Of a DNA stretch of 64,000 nt, positions 45,246-57,386 are shown piece after piece. How positions within the stretch are numbered: position 1 is the stretch's first letter; every line of letters begins with the position of its first letter. The translations under genes were made by a program, and so were the position numbers. The notes beneath the pieces were generated by a model, which searched no databases, was not told the DNA's origin, and saw only the letters and a list, made by a program, of their open reading frames with translations. Origin of the DNA: Capitulum mitella (Eukaryota; Arthropoda; Thecostraca; Pollicipedomorpha; Pollicipedidae); the NCBI GenBank assembly GCA_030062745.1, contig CP099842.1:5623822-5687821 (forward strand), given 5' to 3'.

Positions 45246-46164
45246 GTGGAAATGAAATCAAGCAGCAGTTACCAGCTCGCCAGCGCACTCCGTGAGCCAC
45301 TGTATTGTCATTTTAGCGATCAGCACTTACACTGTCTGTGTACTGCGAAACACGTGAAACAAGAAATACGCGAATCGTGTTGGCGTTAAACGATACCGGA
45401 CAGTGTCGTGTCGTTCTGTCCCTCGTTTCCTCGTATGAAGGTTATACTACATAACTACTGAGACAGCAATTGCCTCCTATGCAACCCTCTCCCATACGCT
45501 TGCAGGCTGTGAATAATGATCTGGCAATGCCACAGTTTGGCTTCGACGATATTTCGACGCCTTCAGTGAGCCTTAGCATTCTTTAGGTCGCACGTGTAAC
45601 TGGCTTACAAGGTAGTAAGCCAGTTACACGTACGAGTCGCCAAGTTGTAACAGATGTAGCCGTGCAAGCCAAACCATCGTTGGTGTGTTCCGCTTACACT
45701 GCTAGTAAATGTAGCCACCTCTTCACTTGAGTTGTTCACGACAGCGCTTACTAGCCTCAGCCATGTTACCTGATATGTCGAATGAGGTAAATCCTGGTGG
45801 CTAGCATGGTAGTACACTGGCACTTCGTGCTGAAGCATAACATTACACCGCCAACGATAGTTGCTGTTACCGGGTGAGCTGGTACCCTAGTAATTTCTTT
45901 AGCAGCGTGGGACGCGGCGAGCGCCATAGGCATGATATGGCACACGGGGCACTGCATGGGCGAACCTGTGCTGCGGCTACATTTAGTAATTACGTTTAGA
46001 TTTGTTTACAGTGTAATCATGCCCAGGGTCCGGGAGTCTGTCAAGGTTATTTTTGATTTGATTAGGTTTGTGGCCAGATATAGTTTGTACAACCGCCATG
46101 TGCAGAGTGACGGTCGCAACACGGTCACGTGCGCCTGCCTGAACCGTTAGCAAGATGTTAACCG
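45246..46164. other. Intergenic between repeat G copies
   Basis: No gene is recognised. The only notable structure is the hairpin at 45592-45631. Confidence 0.4.
45592..45631. repeat. Perfect 17-bp inverted repeat with 6-base loop
   Basis: ACGTGTAACTGGCTTAC and GTAAGCCAGTTACACGT flank AAGGTA. The arms are exactly complementary. No T-run follows, and no function is apparent. Confidence 0.95.
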
Positions 46165-46860
46165 AACGTATAAGAAGAGACTTTATGTTCGGGTCACTGG
46201 TCTACAGCACCTTGACATTGTCTAGGTGAGATGACCTGATAATTGAATTTATCTGTCTGCCAAGTTTATCTCTGCGAAGAACTAATATAACTATAACTAT
46301 GTTGGTTTTTTTGCTTTCTCTTTCGGCATGGTTTTTAGTGAGAGGATCGGTGTTCTGAATGTAGTGGAATCGAACATTTTCTGTCTCATACCTCACCCGA
46401 TTTAACGGATATTCTTTTCTCTCAACGACGTCATTTTGGAACGATTCTTTCCGCACGATTCCATATTTGGGAAGAGTCGTACCACACATCTCATTTGTGT
46501 GAGAAGCACAGCTTTCTTTGTTTCTTCCCTCCCGGCAAAAAAGAGGTTCTTTATTTTCGTAATCATTCCCAAATCCCGACAACCTTTCAGAGTTGTTTTT
46601 GACTACGAAGTTCCTGACCAGCTGTAGCTCGCGCAACCATCAAAGACAACACGTGATGGCTGCAAAACGCTCGCGGGCGGCTGCCTGTACCCCTTCAGTG
46701 AGATACTGCCGACTTTAAAGAATATGCTTCTGTTGGAACGCCTGCTATACGACCACGTTGTCGACGCGCCCTAAGCTCCCTGGCGCCAAATGTCAGACGT
46801 AATGGCAGGCCGCAGTGTATGTCGAGCTGCCCATAACTCATAAGGAAAGAATGCCCCAGC
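46165..46860 (+). repeat. Dispersed repeat G, copy 3 (G3)
   Basis: This is the longest copy. Its left part matches G2, and 46440-46860 matches G1 in reverse. Long open frames on both strands here are not conserved as protein in the other copies. The right edge adjoins a GC-rich block. Confidence 0.75.
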
Positions 46861-47215
46861 GGGAGGGACCTCCGCGGAGAGGAGAGCCAGGCGACACGAG
46901 ACCCGCCGGCGGGCGGGCGGACGCCGCCGTCGGCGTCCGCCACCGGGCCGGCCGCGGCTCAAAGCTGCCCCCAGCGCCGGCCAGATGGTGCCGTCGGCCG
47001 GCGGGACGGTCATCAGCGGGCGGCCGCCGCCGTCCGGCCGCCCGCGGCCCGGTTTACGGCGCGCAGACGGCGCCCTGAGGCGGGCCGGCCGCCGTCGCCC
47101 GGCGCCAGCCCGTCAGAGCCGGGCTGCAGCTCCGAGCTCCGAGCTGCGAACGGCACTCCCGGCCGGCCGGCCCGTAACGCTCCCGGCTGTGTGCGATGCG
47201 GTACGGCACTGAAGG
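46861..47215. other. CpG-dense GC-rich block
   Basis: About 350 bases are composed almost wholly of GGCCGG/CGCCG-type sequence with very frequent CpG, unlike the flanks. Open frames exist on both strands but are low-complexity (Arg, Pro, Ala, Gly). It could be a CpG island or an old GC-rich satellite or exon. I cannot tell which. Confidence 0.55.
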
Positions 47216-48639
47216 GCAGGTCCCGTTAATTTCTCGGGACATTTTCTGCAGTTTTAAGATAGTGTGAATGCGTGCTGATGGTCACTTCAGCTTAAACGTT
47301 AGTCTACGGAAAGGGTTCCGTCAAAAATACCACATAACATAAAAAAAAATATTTCAGATATACATGAACGATTCTACGGTTTGAGTTCTGAACCTTGCAA
47401 TAGACATTTGGCCATTGTGGGTCGAGAGCAGAAACTAAGTGACCCTATCACAGTAATAGAGCCAAGATGATTCCTTAACATATTTATGACTTAAGGGAAG
47501 GAATAATTCTACAACAAGAAAATATTTTTTCTACGAATAAATATAATTCTTTAACTATAACTATAAAGAAAAATGAGTTTCAACAAAAAATATGCAACAA
47601 TGGTAATTCTGTAACTTAATGACATTAAGTGACTTGGATTTCACTGGATAGGATTTGTCTTTCGCTGAAATTGAAAGACTGCAGTTGTCTGACAGCATTC
47701 GCATTTGTCGATACAAAGACAGCATTTGTCTGCCGTACTTGATGAAACTCCTTTTGGGCCGTGACGTCACAGTCCGTGTGAGCCTGAGCACACTCGGCGT
47801 CGTTCGAGCGGTCCTCGCTGGCGTCGTGCGATTTGCTGCGTCAGGATGTTGGGGGTCAATTTCGCCTTTGCGTAGTTATATCAAGGTTCATCATCGATCA
47901 CTGTGTCACTGGCTTCACGGGATCGAATGCCCAGAGCCGTGATCATACCGTGGTTTGTCATGAAGTTTGTCATGTTGTCCGTATTGTCAGCGACTGAGAG
48001 ATCGGCATTTTTGCAATAATGGAACCCGACAGTAACCCCCATTTCAGTGCGATTTGCATTGAAGCGCTAATTTCATTCTTAACGGCAAGCAGCTCAAGGT
48101 CGTACGCAGGTTCAACAAGATGACGAAACTTTGTAGTCACTGTTGAGGATGCCATTGCTGATGTGGAACTCTTTCTTGTTATACTACGACAAAGACATTG
48201 CTCTTTGCTACTTTCATTGGTGGATATATGCACTGAATACAGTGAGACCAGTACGAAAGCCCATGCAAACATTACATTAAATCATCACATTAGCAGTATT
48301 ATTAAATTATTACATTACATTAGAACTAGACATCGCAAAACATGGCGAAAGACGTAATGCTATTGTTGTGGGTAAAGATGCAGGAGCACCATCGAGTCAC
48401 ACAAATGTTCCGTCCATGCTGGCGGAGAGCTGTTCTCTGGAAGATGATTCCGAGGAAGCCATTAAAAGCTCTTGGTACGTTCCTCAACTTAAGCATTTTC
48501 AACACATTGCACTGGAGACGATGCACTTAACTCAATGGTTGCAAATCGAAACTGCGTGCTTGGAAGGTTTGAGCAGTTATGACGACGACGTGCACTGAGA
48601 TCTTAGTTGTGCATCGGCTTTGGCCTTGCCACTGGTTTG
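47216..48639. other. Intergenic, AT-rich
   Basis: TAACTATAAC-like repetition lies at 47545-47565. A + strand frame at 48368-48598 (ending LSSYDDDVH) is not recognised and has no supporting signals. Nothing else stands out. Confidence 0.35.
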
Positions 48640-49190
48640 CGAACTTTGCTTTCCCAGTGAACACCGTGAGCTACGGTGAAGGTCTTGAAGTCATCTCTCA
48701 GTGACACAGTACGGTGCAAGCGTTTCCGGAACCCAATGATGTAAATCCCATACCACCACAGCTGTTTGGCAGAATGTTGTAGTTGACGCTGTCGAAAACC
48801 TGGACAAAAGCGGTAAGCGGTAATTAAAGGCATCTGACCTCTGTTCATAGTCCAGCGATGTCACGTGAACCCCGAGCCTCTTTTGTATTGTGACCCAACT
48901 CGGTAAACGCACTCGCGATTAAACAGGAGATGTTTCAGGCAAGGAAAAGAAAAGACGGCTGGAAACCACTTTTTCGATGAGTTTGGACACATATGTCAGA
49001 AGTGAGATAGGACGAACGTTTGAGGGATCACTGGCGTCAACCGATGCTTTCTGCACCGTTACGGTTTCGGCAATCTTCCACGTCCCTGGAAACATGCCTG
49101 CGGTAATCGGCCCGTAACAATGTGAAGCAGACATCGGCCGGCCAGTGGAAGACGCCTCTTGTTCACGCACAGCGCCACACCATCCGGGCT
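48640..49190 (-). pseudogene. Non-LTR retrotransposon RT fragment
   Basis: On the minus strand this reads CVNKRRLPLAGRCLL, then in another frame GMFPGTWKIAETVTVQKASV, DASDPSNVRPISLLTYVSKL and IEKVVSSRL. Further on it reads FVQVFDSVNYNIL (motif A region) and LWWYGIYIIGFRKRL. These are consecutive RT blocks of a Jockey/CR1-like element, with frameshifts and stops. The YADD block is not found. Confidence 0.78.
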
Positions 49191-49295
49191 GAGAGCACGC
49201 GACGAGTTTGTTCATCCCATCGTCCCAGCTAGCGCAGGAAGGCTGAAACGCAGAGGCGACCAGCAGCCTCGGTGCCCACGCCGTCGAGACCTGGC

Positions 49296-49355
49296 AGATG
49301 ATGATGGGATGATGATGGGATGGGATGGGATGGGATGATGGGATGATGATGATGG
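49296..49355. repeat. GATGGGAT microsatellite
   Basis: Alternating GATGAT and GGGAT units. It lies just upstream (in retrotransposon sense) of the RT fragment and creates a spurious Ile/Pro/Ser/His frame. Confidence 0.93.
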
Positions 49356-50475
49356 GAACTCGTTGAGCAGGCTCGCCGACACGGCATTCAGCCTGCCTCT
49401 CCCGTCGATAGTCCTGACGGAGGTCCAAGAGGACGGGGCAACGCCTGGTAGAACCCCTGACAAGCTCCGCCGCGGCTCCCAGCAGTCTGCGGGACTGAGC
49501 GGGCCGCTCAGTAAAGCTCGCCATGCCCGCGCCAGCCAGCCGTTGACTGAGCCCCCTAGGCGACAGAAGACGCCACGGGACACCATGCCTCGGTACCGCG
49601 TGTCGAAGTTCGTGATTCTCCCTGAGTTCGGGCCAGTGCGGGTAGTGAGGGCGCGTGGTCCTGACTGGATGGTGTCAGTCTACCACCGTTCGCCAGACTG
49701 CCGAGTAGTGTTCGGGCAGTCTGGTGACGCAGAGCTCGTAATCAAGCAGCCTCCGGTCTGCCAGGAGCAGATCTGGACAGATTGTGTGCAATCTTCCAGA
49801 GTTCATTTTCGTGTGGTGCACGTCGTGCCGCGTTTGTCAGTTCCGCTGGTGAGGGGCTTACAAAGGCGGGCGGGTGGTCGTTGGCGGTGGTGCTGAGCAC
49901 GTCAGCAGTCATCAGCTGCTCGTGCAGGCGCGTGAAGACGTGCTCCACTGCGGCTGGGGTCAGCCGCATGTGAGTGGGCTCAGCTGTCACGTGCCTCGTG
50001 TCATGTTCTGACAACGCGGTGAGGCGGTGCTTGGTCTTAGCTCTGGCGACTGGCCGACGGTGGTCGCTGTCTTTAGTCTCCGCTGCCACTCATCGACGTC
50101 CCGCATCTGACACGGATCCGACTGCGGGATGCAGTAGGACGCAGAATATCACTGTTCTGCCACCTCTGTGTGGGGGAACCATAGTGTCTCTGACGGACGG
50201 CGGCACTTATTGACCATTTAATCTACGACATCTACGACAGTGCTGGAAGACAGAAGAGACATCCGAGATCATTAGAGAAGACGCGTATCAACTGTTGATT
50301 AAAAGCAGAGAGTTATATAATGTTCAATAATGCTGATAGCAATAGCACGCGTCAATCACATCCGCACGTGGTCAGAAGTGTCGGTCTGTTCGCTGTTGTC
50401 GTGTGTTCGCGTAAATTAAGGAAAAGCTCGAAGACATTTCACACCGGTTTCTCGGACAAGGTTTCGACACTCAGT
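49356..50475. other. Moderately GC-rich intergenic stretch
   Basis: Long frames on both strands overlap each other. One on the minus strand (49742-50089) might be an upstream part of the same retrotransposon, but no motif supports it. Confidence 0.3.
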
Positions 50476-51195
50476 CACTAGACGCGTTTATACGGGCATT
50501 TGAAAAGTTGCCAGATTCCCGGCCAGATTGGCCAGGGTGCACCTTTCTGGCCAGTTTAAGCACCCGCGAGGTTCTGCGTTTCCTTCACGTTCCCTTCACT
50601 TGTTGTTAGACATGGCAGTTTAAACACCACTGCGACCTCTGCTGGTTTGCATGAAATTACAGCTGACTAAATCTGTATACCAACCCACTTACCTTCTTTA
50701 GGTTTTGAAAATCACAAATCGCTTCAAACATAGACGCCACGATCTTAAACAAGGACCACGAGCACGGCGAGTGAAGGAATTTACCGCTCCCTCGCCACTC
50801 TCCCTGCCCTTCCAGCTTATCAGTCTTCGACCAATTAGCGCCTTCGTTCTAAAACCTTTCAGCCTTGTCAAGGTACGTAACCTTTGTGAACCACTGGATT
50901 TGGCCAGCGGCCACAGGCGAGAGGCGGCCAGGCTGGCCAGAAGCTACCAAATAAACTGCAGAACACGCGAGGAAATTACTACGCGCGGCATGTAGTACAG
51001 AAAGCCAAGGTTTCTGCTCCTTTTATTTCAAAGTTGTTTGCATTGTAATCCATTCATTCTGTCCCAGGATGTTAAAACACGCTTTTCCAGAACCAATTGT
51101 AGTTTAAATCAGCATTTATTTTAAAGCTGGTCAGTCCGGCCAACCTGGCCGGGAACCTGGCAGCTTTCCAAATGCCCGTATAAACGCGCCTACTG
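50476..51195. mobile_element. Inverted-repeat DNA transposon, 720 bp, with 58-bp termini
   Basis: The left arm 50476-50533 (CACTAGACGCGTTTATACGG, then GCATTTGAAAAGTTGCCAG) matches the right arm 51138-51195 read in reverse (CAGTAGGCGCGTTTATACGG, then GCATTTGGAAAGCTGCCAG) with few differences. GGCCAG-type motifs recur inside both arms. The CA(C/G)TAG start suggests hAT, but no target duplication is convincing. TTTCTCGGACAAGGTTTC lies outside both ends in the same orientation, so the flanks may also be duplicated. Confidence 0.75.
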
Positions 51196-54100
51196 ACATT
51201 TCTGTCACACATTCAGTATTCCGCGACATTCTTTCAGTCACTCGACATTTCTCGGACAAGGTTTCCGATGTGCGGTTCTCATTCATATGGTCTGGCTGTG
51301 CGACGGCAGCTGCCGGGACAAACACGCGTCGCTCCGGTTCCTCGCCATCCGTACGGGAAGGCATCCGTCTCCTTCAGTCCTCTTGAGTGTCCATAGCTTA
51401 TTCGTAACATAGCTGCGTTCGTATTAGCGAGGTAAAGCCTTGGACGTGCTGGACGGCCTCGTTAGATTTTGGTACGGTTTGGTCGAGCTGAATCCATTCC
51501 GTTTTGAAATGCATAATCGTATCGCGATGCCCATGCGGCTACGTTTGGAAATTGCATGAAATAGTTCGGAAGCCTCAAGATCGTTCGGCATATTTAATTT
51601 CGGTTGCTTTGATGTCTGCGGTAATGGTGACAGTTCCCCGAATTTCTTTGCCGTGGATATTGCTAACCACATTGAGCCACCCTTGCGCTCACTGAACGGA
51701 ATGCACTGCGTTTCCCTTCTCCCGGCTACGCTTGAACGGAGCACCATCGGCAAATTATGATATCGATTCATTTTTATTGCGTACTGTTCACAACGGCAGG
51801 AGCCATTTCCTCTGCACTGCTGAGCCGTCCACGTGGTTTTCATCCCCAGTTTTTGCTATCATCGATGCCAAGTAAGGGTGATGGCAAAGGTGCTGTGTTC
51901 AAGGGTAAGGGTTACACCACAGAGCGATGCGAGACTCCCTGGTAACCATCGCGCTCTGCAGCGCTTACGGAAGCTATCCGACGCTGCATTAGACATCCGA
52001 AACTGGACACAGCCTGCCGCCAACTGGGTGACATCGCATCTCCGTACTCGGCAGTTCCTGTCGTAGGTATGCAGCCAGCTTGATAATCATGACAATGAAT
52101 ACCAGTGGGAAGTACTCCCATTTCAGTTCGGTCGTAATGGCACATTTTTGGGCAACTGGGGATTCGCCTTAAATGATAACCAGCTAGACTGCGTTACGAC
52201 TAACCCATTATTGTGCAAAATGTCTCAAAGCCTTTAGGGAATACGAGCTTTGGCGTCGATGGTAGATCGTGACAGCTGGACTATCCAGCAACACATTGGC
52301 TGCTCAGGTGCATGGTGTGACAGACTCTCACATCGGTTGTTGCGTTATGGCTGGTCTGGTTGGCGCGTCGAACGGGTTGCGACCTTCGCATTGGCACCGC
52401 GGTCCGAAAGGAATCGGCTGCTTCCAACCAGTCCCGGGGTCAAGACACTCAGTCTCATCACCTTCTGCTCGCTCAGTGGCATATTATTCAAGCTATGCTC
52501 ATTTACTGCATCTGGAGAGACGAGGGGGAACGAAAGACAGTGTGCAGGGCATGGTACGGTGAGACAATCACCGTGAAGTTTCGGTTGCCTTGTCCCTTTG
52601 CCGAGGTGCAGTTGGTTATTGCAGGCTATCTAAACAAACTATCGGAAATAACGGGTCCGTATTTTATTGGTAATGGAAATCATAGTAGAAATGCATCAAA
52701 CGATGGCTTTCAACATCAGATAATGCATACATTACGTCGAGAAACGTCGTTTTAGCATTTCGCTGAAGGTTAAAGGGAAGTGTCGTTGCTCCGACTCCCA
52801 GGTGCGCTCGTGTTTATGACCTGACAGCCGGCCGCACCAGACCTTCCAGGCGCCAGACCAGACCGCACCGACCGGCCCACGACGTACGGCTCCTGACGCT
52901 GATCCACGGCTGACAGACCACAGCCAATGGCTTCCCAAGGGACAGGTCCTGATCCTGATCCATTGCAGACGCCAACCTGTGCATTTGATCAGCTAATTCT
53001 AATGGCTCACTGTCCCCGTAGATTTCAGCCCGTCGAAGCAACTTCACTTTACATGTGGCAATGGACAATGGGGAGCCGTTTATTCGCACGCGACGTGATC
53101 CATCGACCGCCAGAGGTTGTCGGGCAGGAGTGACACGTTTGTCCAATAACGTACTGTCGTCGCTCTGTGCGGCGTCGAGCTGGCGACGACACGATACTGC
53201 GGCTTCAGTGGCAACATTGCTGTTTTTGCGCGAGTGAACTTCAGTGCTTCGTAAGCTGAGGCTGCCGCTTCGGCTTTCGTAAAGGCATACGCGAAATCTG
53301 TTGCGACATTCACCTTATGTATAACCTGATAGCTTGGCGTGCCTTATTTGAAGCGGCAATGGATGCGGTGCTTACCACATTGAAGGAGCCAAGAAACGCT
53401 TCGTTTACCGCAGCGGGAAACGAAACCCAGACCAGGGACAAAAGCTATTGGAGTGCCTGGCGGCGGATGGCGAGCTCAGTTCAGGGGCCAATTTGTGCAG
53501 TGTTTTTGCCTGTTCGGCTCGCGGTCAGAGCGGACAGACTGGCGAATCGCAGTGCGCGGACCGCGGAGTCTGAACGGGCTCGGTCGTGCGCACCCAGCGG
53601 TTCTGTCCTGATGCAATTAGACAGATTGGTTTGTGATCTCGTTACCCGGTGCCGATGCGGTCCATCTAATCATTTCCCATTGGTAGCAAGCGGGTGCTGG
53701 AGCGCCGCGGGTGGGGACGCAGCGTCAACAGACGACAAATACGCCGCCTGCGGCGGTGGACGTCCGATGTGCCGTCAGCCGCGACCGGGCGCTGGTCGGT
53801 GTTGCCAATACTGCCAGGCGGGGTCGGAGCCAGACGCTGGGCAATGGTGTCGCCACTCCCAGGCCAGGCTGCAGCCGGACGCTGGGCAGTGGTGTCGTCT
53901 CTATGACGTGTGAACCAGTTAGATGTTGACGGCCGTCCCTGAGCCCGCCTGTACTGGACTGTGATTGTCCCGCCGAGGTTTTGTCGAGGCAACTTCCAAA
54001 GTGCAAAATCAAATCTATCACTGACTGCACACAGTACGTGTTAGATGAATACCTCTTGAATTCCAGTACAAGCTTATGCCATGTAAGGCCGTTCACGAGT

Positions 54101-56049
54101 TTTCATTCAAGGGCAGCCGTATCCATACAATACTTATTCAGTCATCCCCATTTGATCATTTACGTCGGAAAGTGTCGTTAAGATATGTTTTCGCATGAAC
54201 ACCTTGCACGACAGGAAAAAGGTGTAATTTTAGGTAAAGTGCAAGACTTATTAACTCGTTTGTTGGGCGTCAGCTGGGAAATATTTTGTCGTGCCCGTTT
54301 TTAAGTCCTGAACTTCTTGATTTTTGCGGCACCAATAGCAAGCCGAATCTTACAAATACAAATATGAATAACAAGACGACACTAGCTTTCCTATATGCCC
54401 CTGTCGAGATCCTGGTCTTAGCAATAGACCGACATTGGTGCTGGGCTACCTTCCCCAACATTTCCAAAAAAAAAGCACTGAGTGTTGTGATCCAACATGA
54501 CGGGGTCAAGAATGACTATTCAGGTTTGGCATGTAGCGTAACTGGATCACGTGGGCATGGAAGGCCGCTCCTGGCTACCCATTAAAGGGTAGGGCAATTA
54601 AACACGCACGTCTCTTTTATCCTCCACAAAGAAAGCCTTTTTTAGTGGTTTTGTGGCACATTTTAAACTCTTCGCTCCCAACAAAAAACCTACCGTCCAC
54701 CTGCGTTCACTTCTAAAAACCATAACATAACTTCCTCCGCCACAGGTGAACATGTGTCATGTTACCACTACCGCAGTTATGATGCATTTTCCATTTATCA
54801 AAATTTGCCATGGCAGCATTTTTAAAATGGGTCCTGCAGTGGCACTTACTGATCATGATAGTGAAATAAAAGTTTGCTCGTGTAAGTATGTGTGATTGTG
54901 TTTATTCTATCGCACTTGATTCCCTGGTTGTTTTATGTTATCTCCTGAGAGAACAGGCAATAAAAAAACAGGCTGTCGTGAAATGCCATAATCATTTCCT
55001 TGTATGTACCATTGACAATGGAATAATCCCATGGCATTGCATGAAAGCAGATTTGCCAAAAATCCGACGCTATCCTCCTTTATTTTGTAATGTCCCAGTT
55101 CAGCCAAAATACCGTCATCCTCCACATGGAAAATTGTTCTGTCAGCATCACCCTCTTTGATGTTCTCTGTTAGACTGGTGTTCTAAAAAAACGATTAATG
55201 ATCTCATGGAACCTTATAAAAAAATATCCAAAATCAATCGCTTGTTAATCGCGAAGAATTGACCAGCATCAGAACCAAGTGAAAGAGCCTCATTCGTGGG
55301 GAAGCGATGTAAAGGACCGAGTTGCAACCAATCCACCCTAATGGAAGCTAGCGCGAGGATCCGTGACATTAGGGAATTTGCTGCCAGGTGCGACATCTGC
55401 CATGCAAAAAATCTTCCATATTACTCGCCTTTAACGCAAACCGTCGTTTTTCTTTTGGGAATGCCATCACAGATACTCTTATCCCAGACCGTTAGACGAA
55501 GGTTCTCTACGCTTTTCAAGGCATCTACGCTTTTCAACCATCGTCTTAACCCGGGCCAGAAATGGCTTACTACGACTGACGCAAAACTACTTAAAATAAC
55601 ACATTTTCATTACAGCAGGATACATCGGTCACATGCCGCTTTCCTAATGCAGCTTTTAGTATGAGTTTGCACACACACACGAAAAAACTAATGGCTTTTC
55701 ATTGCATGCCATCCGGCAAGGGATGAATTTTGCCTCAGGCAACGGAAGTGAGGGTACTCAGGAAGTCGCGGTCGTATATTGCCATGTAACAATACTGACG
55801 TTCCCATGACCATAAACTGGAGCCTACGTCGTCGGCAACGTTTCACCGGTCTCTGCGGCTACGCAGACGCCTGCTTAGTAGGAGTCATAGTAGTATTACT
55901 TTATTAAACGCCATCCACAGTTATTACGGCCACATCGCCAATAAAATACGGGCACCATAACCATGCAGGATAAAAGCAGGTGCACACTCAGTATAAAAGC
56001 AATCAAGACAATTTAGCATAGGCCATCAGGTACGCACATTAGGCGTCAC
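51196..56049. other. Long intergenic stretch, no gene recognised
   Basis: A GC-rich part (52790-53950) contains an ATG frame of 198 codons at 53317-53913. Its end is a local repetition of GACGCTGGGCA.TGGTGTCG, and it shows no domain, so I do not call it a gene. CCAGACC-type repetition occurs near 52835-52870. The rest is AT-rich and featureless to me. Confidence 0.35.
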
Positions 56050-56628
56050 TGACAGCGCACAGACATTACTTCACTATGCCTAAACGGCGCACCGCTCAGA
56101 TGCCGAATATCTGACGGCAACTCGTTCACCTGGCGTGGAACTCCACACGAAAACCAACGCTTACCCGTCCCAGTGCGGATACTCGGCACGTACAGCAGGT
56201 CGTCCTGTCTCGTGGGTTCCGGATATGTTCAGGATGGTCTCGATTGATGCAGATCTGGCGGGCCATACATCCGGGCCGCTCAGAACCGCGAATTTTGTCC
56301 AGAAGGCAAGGGACTCCTGCTGGAACAGCTGAGATGAGCTGAGCCACTCCAGGGCTTCTCGCATACTACATAAATCAACAAATTTGCGTTTGTCAGAAAT
56401 TGCACGGACTGCGAAATTCCGAACCATTCGGATGTCCGGTTTTTTGGTGGAGTCGTTACCGTACACCACCAGACAGTACGGAATGTGCGAGACCACCAGG
56501 ACGGTGGCCGTCTCTGCTAGCGTATCGGGAGGAAGATAATGACGTAGGTGGGACATGGCATTGAGGATACCGCAGTACTTACGTGAGACGTGAACTTTAA
56601 CAGCGCCGCCGTCAAAATGATGCATCAA
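56050..56628 (-). pseudogene. Non-LTR retrotransposon C-terminal fragment
   Basis: On the minus strand this reads VHVSRKYCGILNAMSHLRHY, LPPDTLAETATVLVVSHIPY, CLVVYGNDS, MVRNFAVRAISDKRKFVDL and EALEWLSSSQLFQQ. After a shift it reads FRVEFHARQVNELPSDIRHL. This is the block after the RT palm in CR1/Jockey-type ORF2 (KC...L..LR..LP...L....LV.S...YC..V.G, then W..LP.DIR). Only this 3' piece is present, as expected of 5'-truncated copies. Confidence 0.82.
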
Positions 56629-57149
56629 GATATGAACTGAAAGGAGTTTGGCTGTGGAAATCCCAATGTTTTAAGAACTCGAGATAGCCTTGCTTAGATG
56701 TGCGTCTAATTATATATGCCGTCCAAATTCAGTAGTTCAAAAGGATCAATTTGCAACAATTAAATGCTGTTGAGGTAAAAGGGATGAATCATGTTATTTG
56801 TTGTCCCCTTTCTCCACGTTGCCTGGTTCAGAGATTTTGACCCGACGTACGTTAGAAAACAGAAAAACCTGCATGCAGATCCTGAAACCGGGATGCAGAA
56901 TTACAATTCAGGTCGATGGTATGCTTTGTTTGCTACGTCCAGCCTGCCACTTTCTCTCGTTAGCTGACCCAGTGTCACATTACTAGGCTAAGTATTTCCA
57001 TGCTGCTGTGAACAACATAGCACACATCAACCGATGTCTGGGGTAGACTTGATTATTAGGCGAAACAAACAAAATTTCCATGCCCTGAATTCGCCTCGCT
57101 CTGGCAATGGCTCTGTCCACGATCGGCCGAGTGCCAGCACAGGCTAGCC
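56629..57149. other. Spacer before the GC-rich block
   Basis: No feature is supported. Confidence 0.35.
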
Positions 57150-57386
57150 GTTCCCGGCGCCGCGCCGTCTCAACCCGCGATCCGACCCGCCGCCCTGCTG
57201 GCTGTCGCAGCCCGCCGACGTCACGGACGTAGTCAGCCAGCAGCAGACTCGCACGTTACGTCGGTCCACAGTGGTGCGTTAGAGGCTGGCTGTCAGTTGC
57301 AGGGCTCCATCCGCTCTGGTCGCATTTTGAGCAACAGCAATGCTTAATAAGGTGTGCTGCTCGTTTTAAGTTGTCGCGCTGGAAAG
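57150..57386 (+). promoter_or_regulatory. Candidate promoter and first exon, possibly of the allatostatin-A gene
   Basis: This GC-rich block stands out from AT-rich flanks. It contains a CRE core (CGACGTCA at 57216-57223) and TCAGTT at 57293-57298, which fits the arthropod initiator TCAGTY. It ends GGAAAG at 57386 followed by GTACGT, a near-ideal splice donor. If joined to the acceptor at 61121 it would give a non-coding first exon for the neuropeptide gene, with a 3.7-kb intron. There is no TATA box. The link is inference from position, strand and splice signals. Confidence 0.45.

Noticed and set aside
46202..46636. 144-residue minus-strand frame
   Set aside because: It lies in dispersed repeat G3. 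The other two copies do not keep the frame.
53317..53913. 198-residue + strand frame with ATG
   Set aside because: The C-terminal part is a local DNA repeat, the composition is atypical, and no family is recognised. A chance frame in GC-rich DNA is more likely.
57295..57327. A downstream promoter element paired with the TCAGTT initiator
   Set aside because: The motif GGTCG is present but starts at +24 instead of the required +28.
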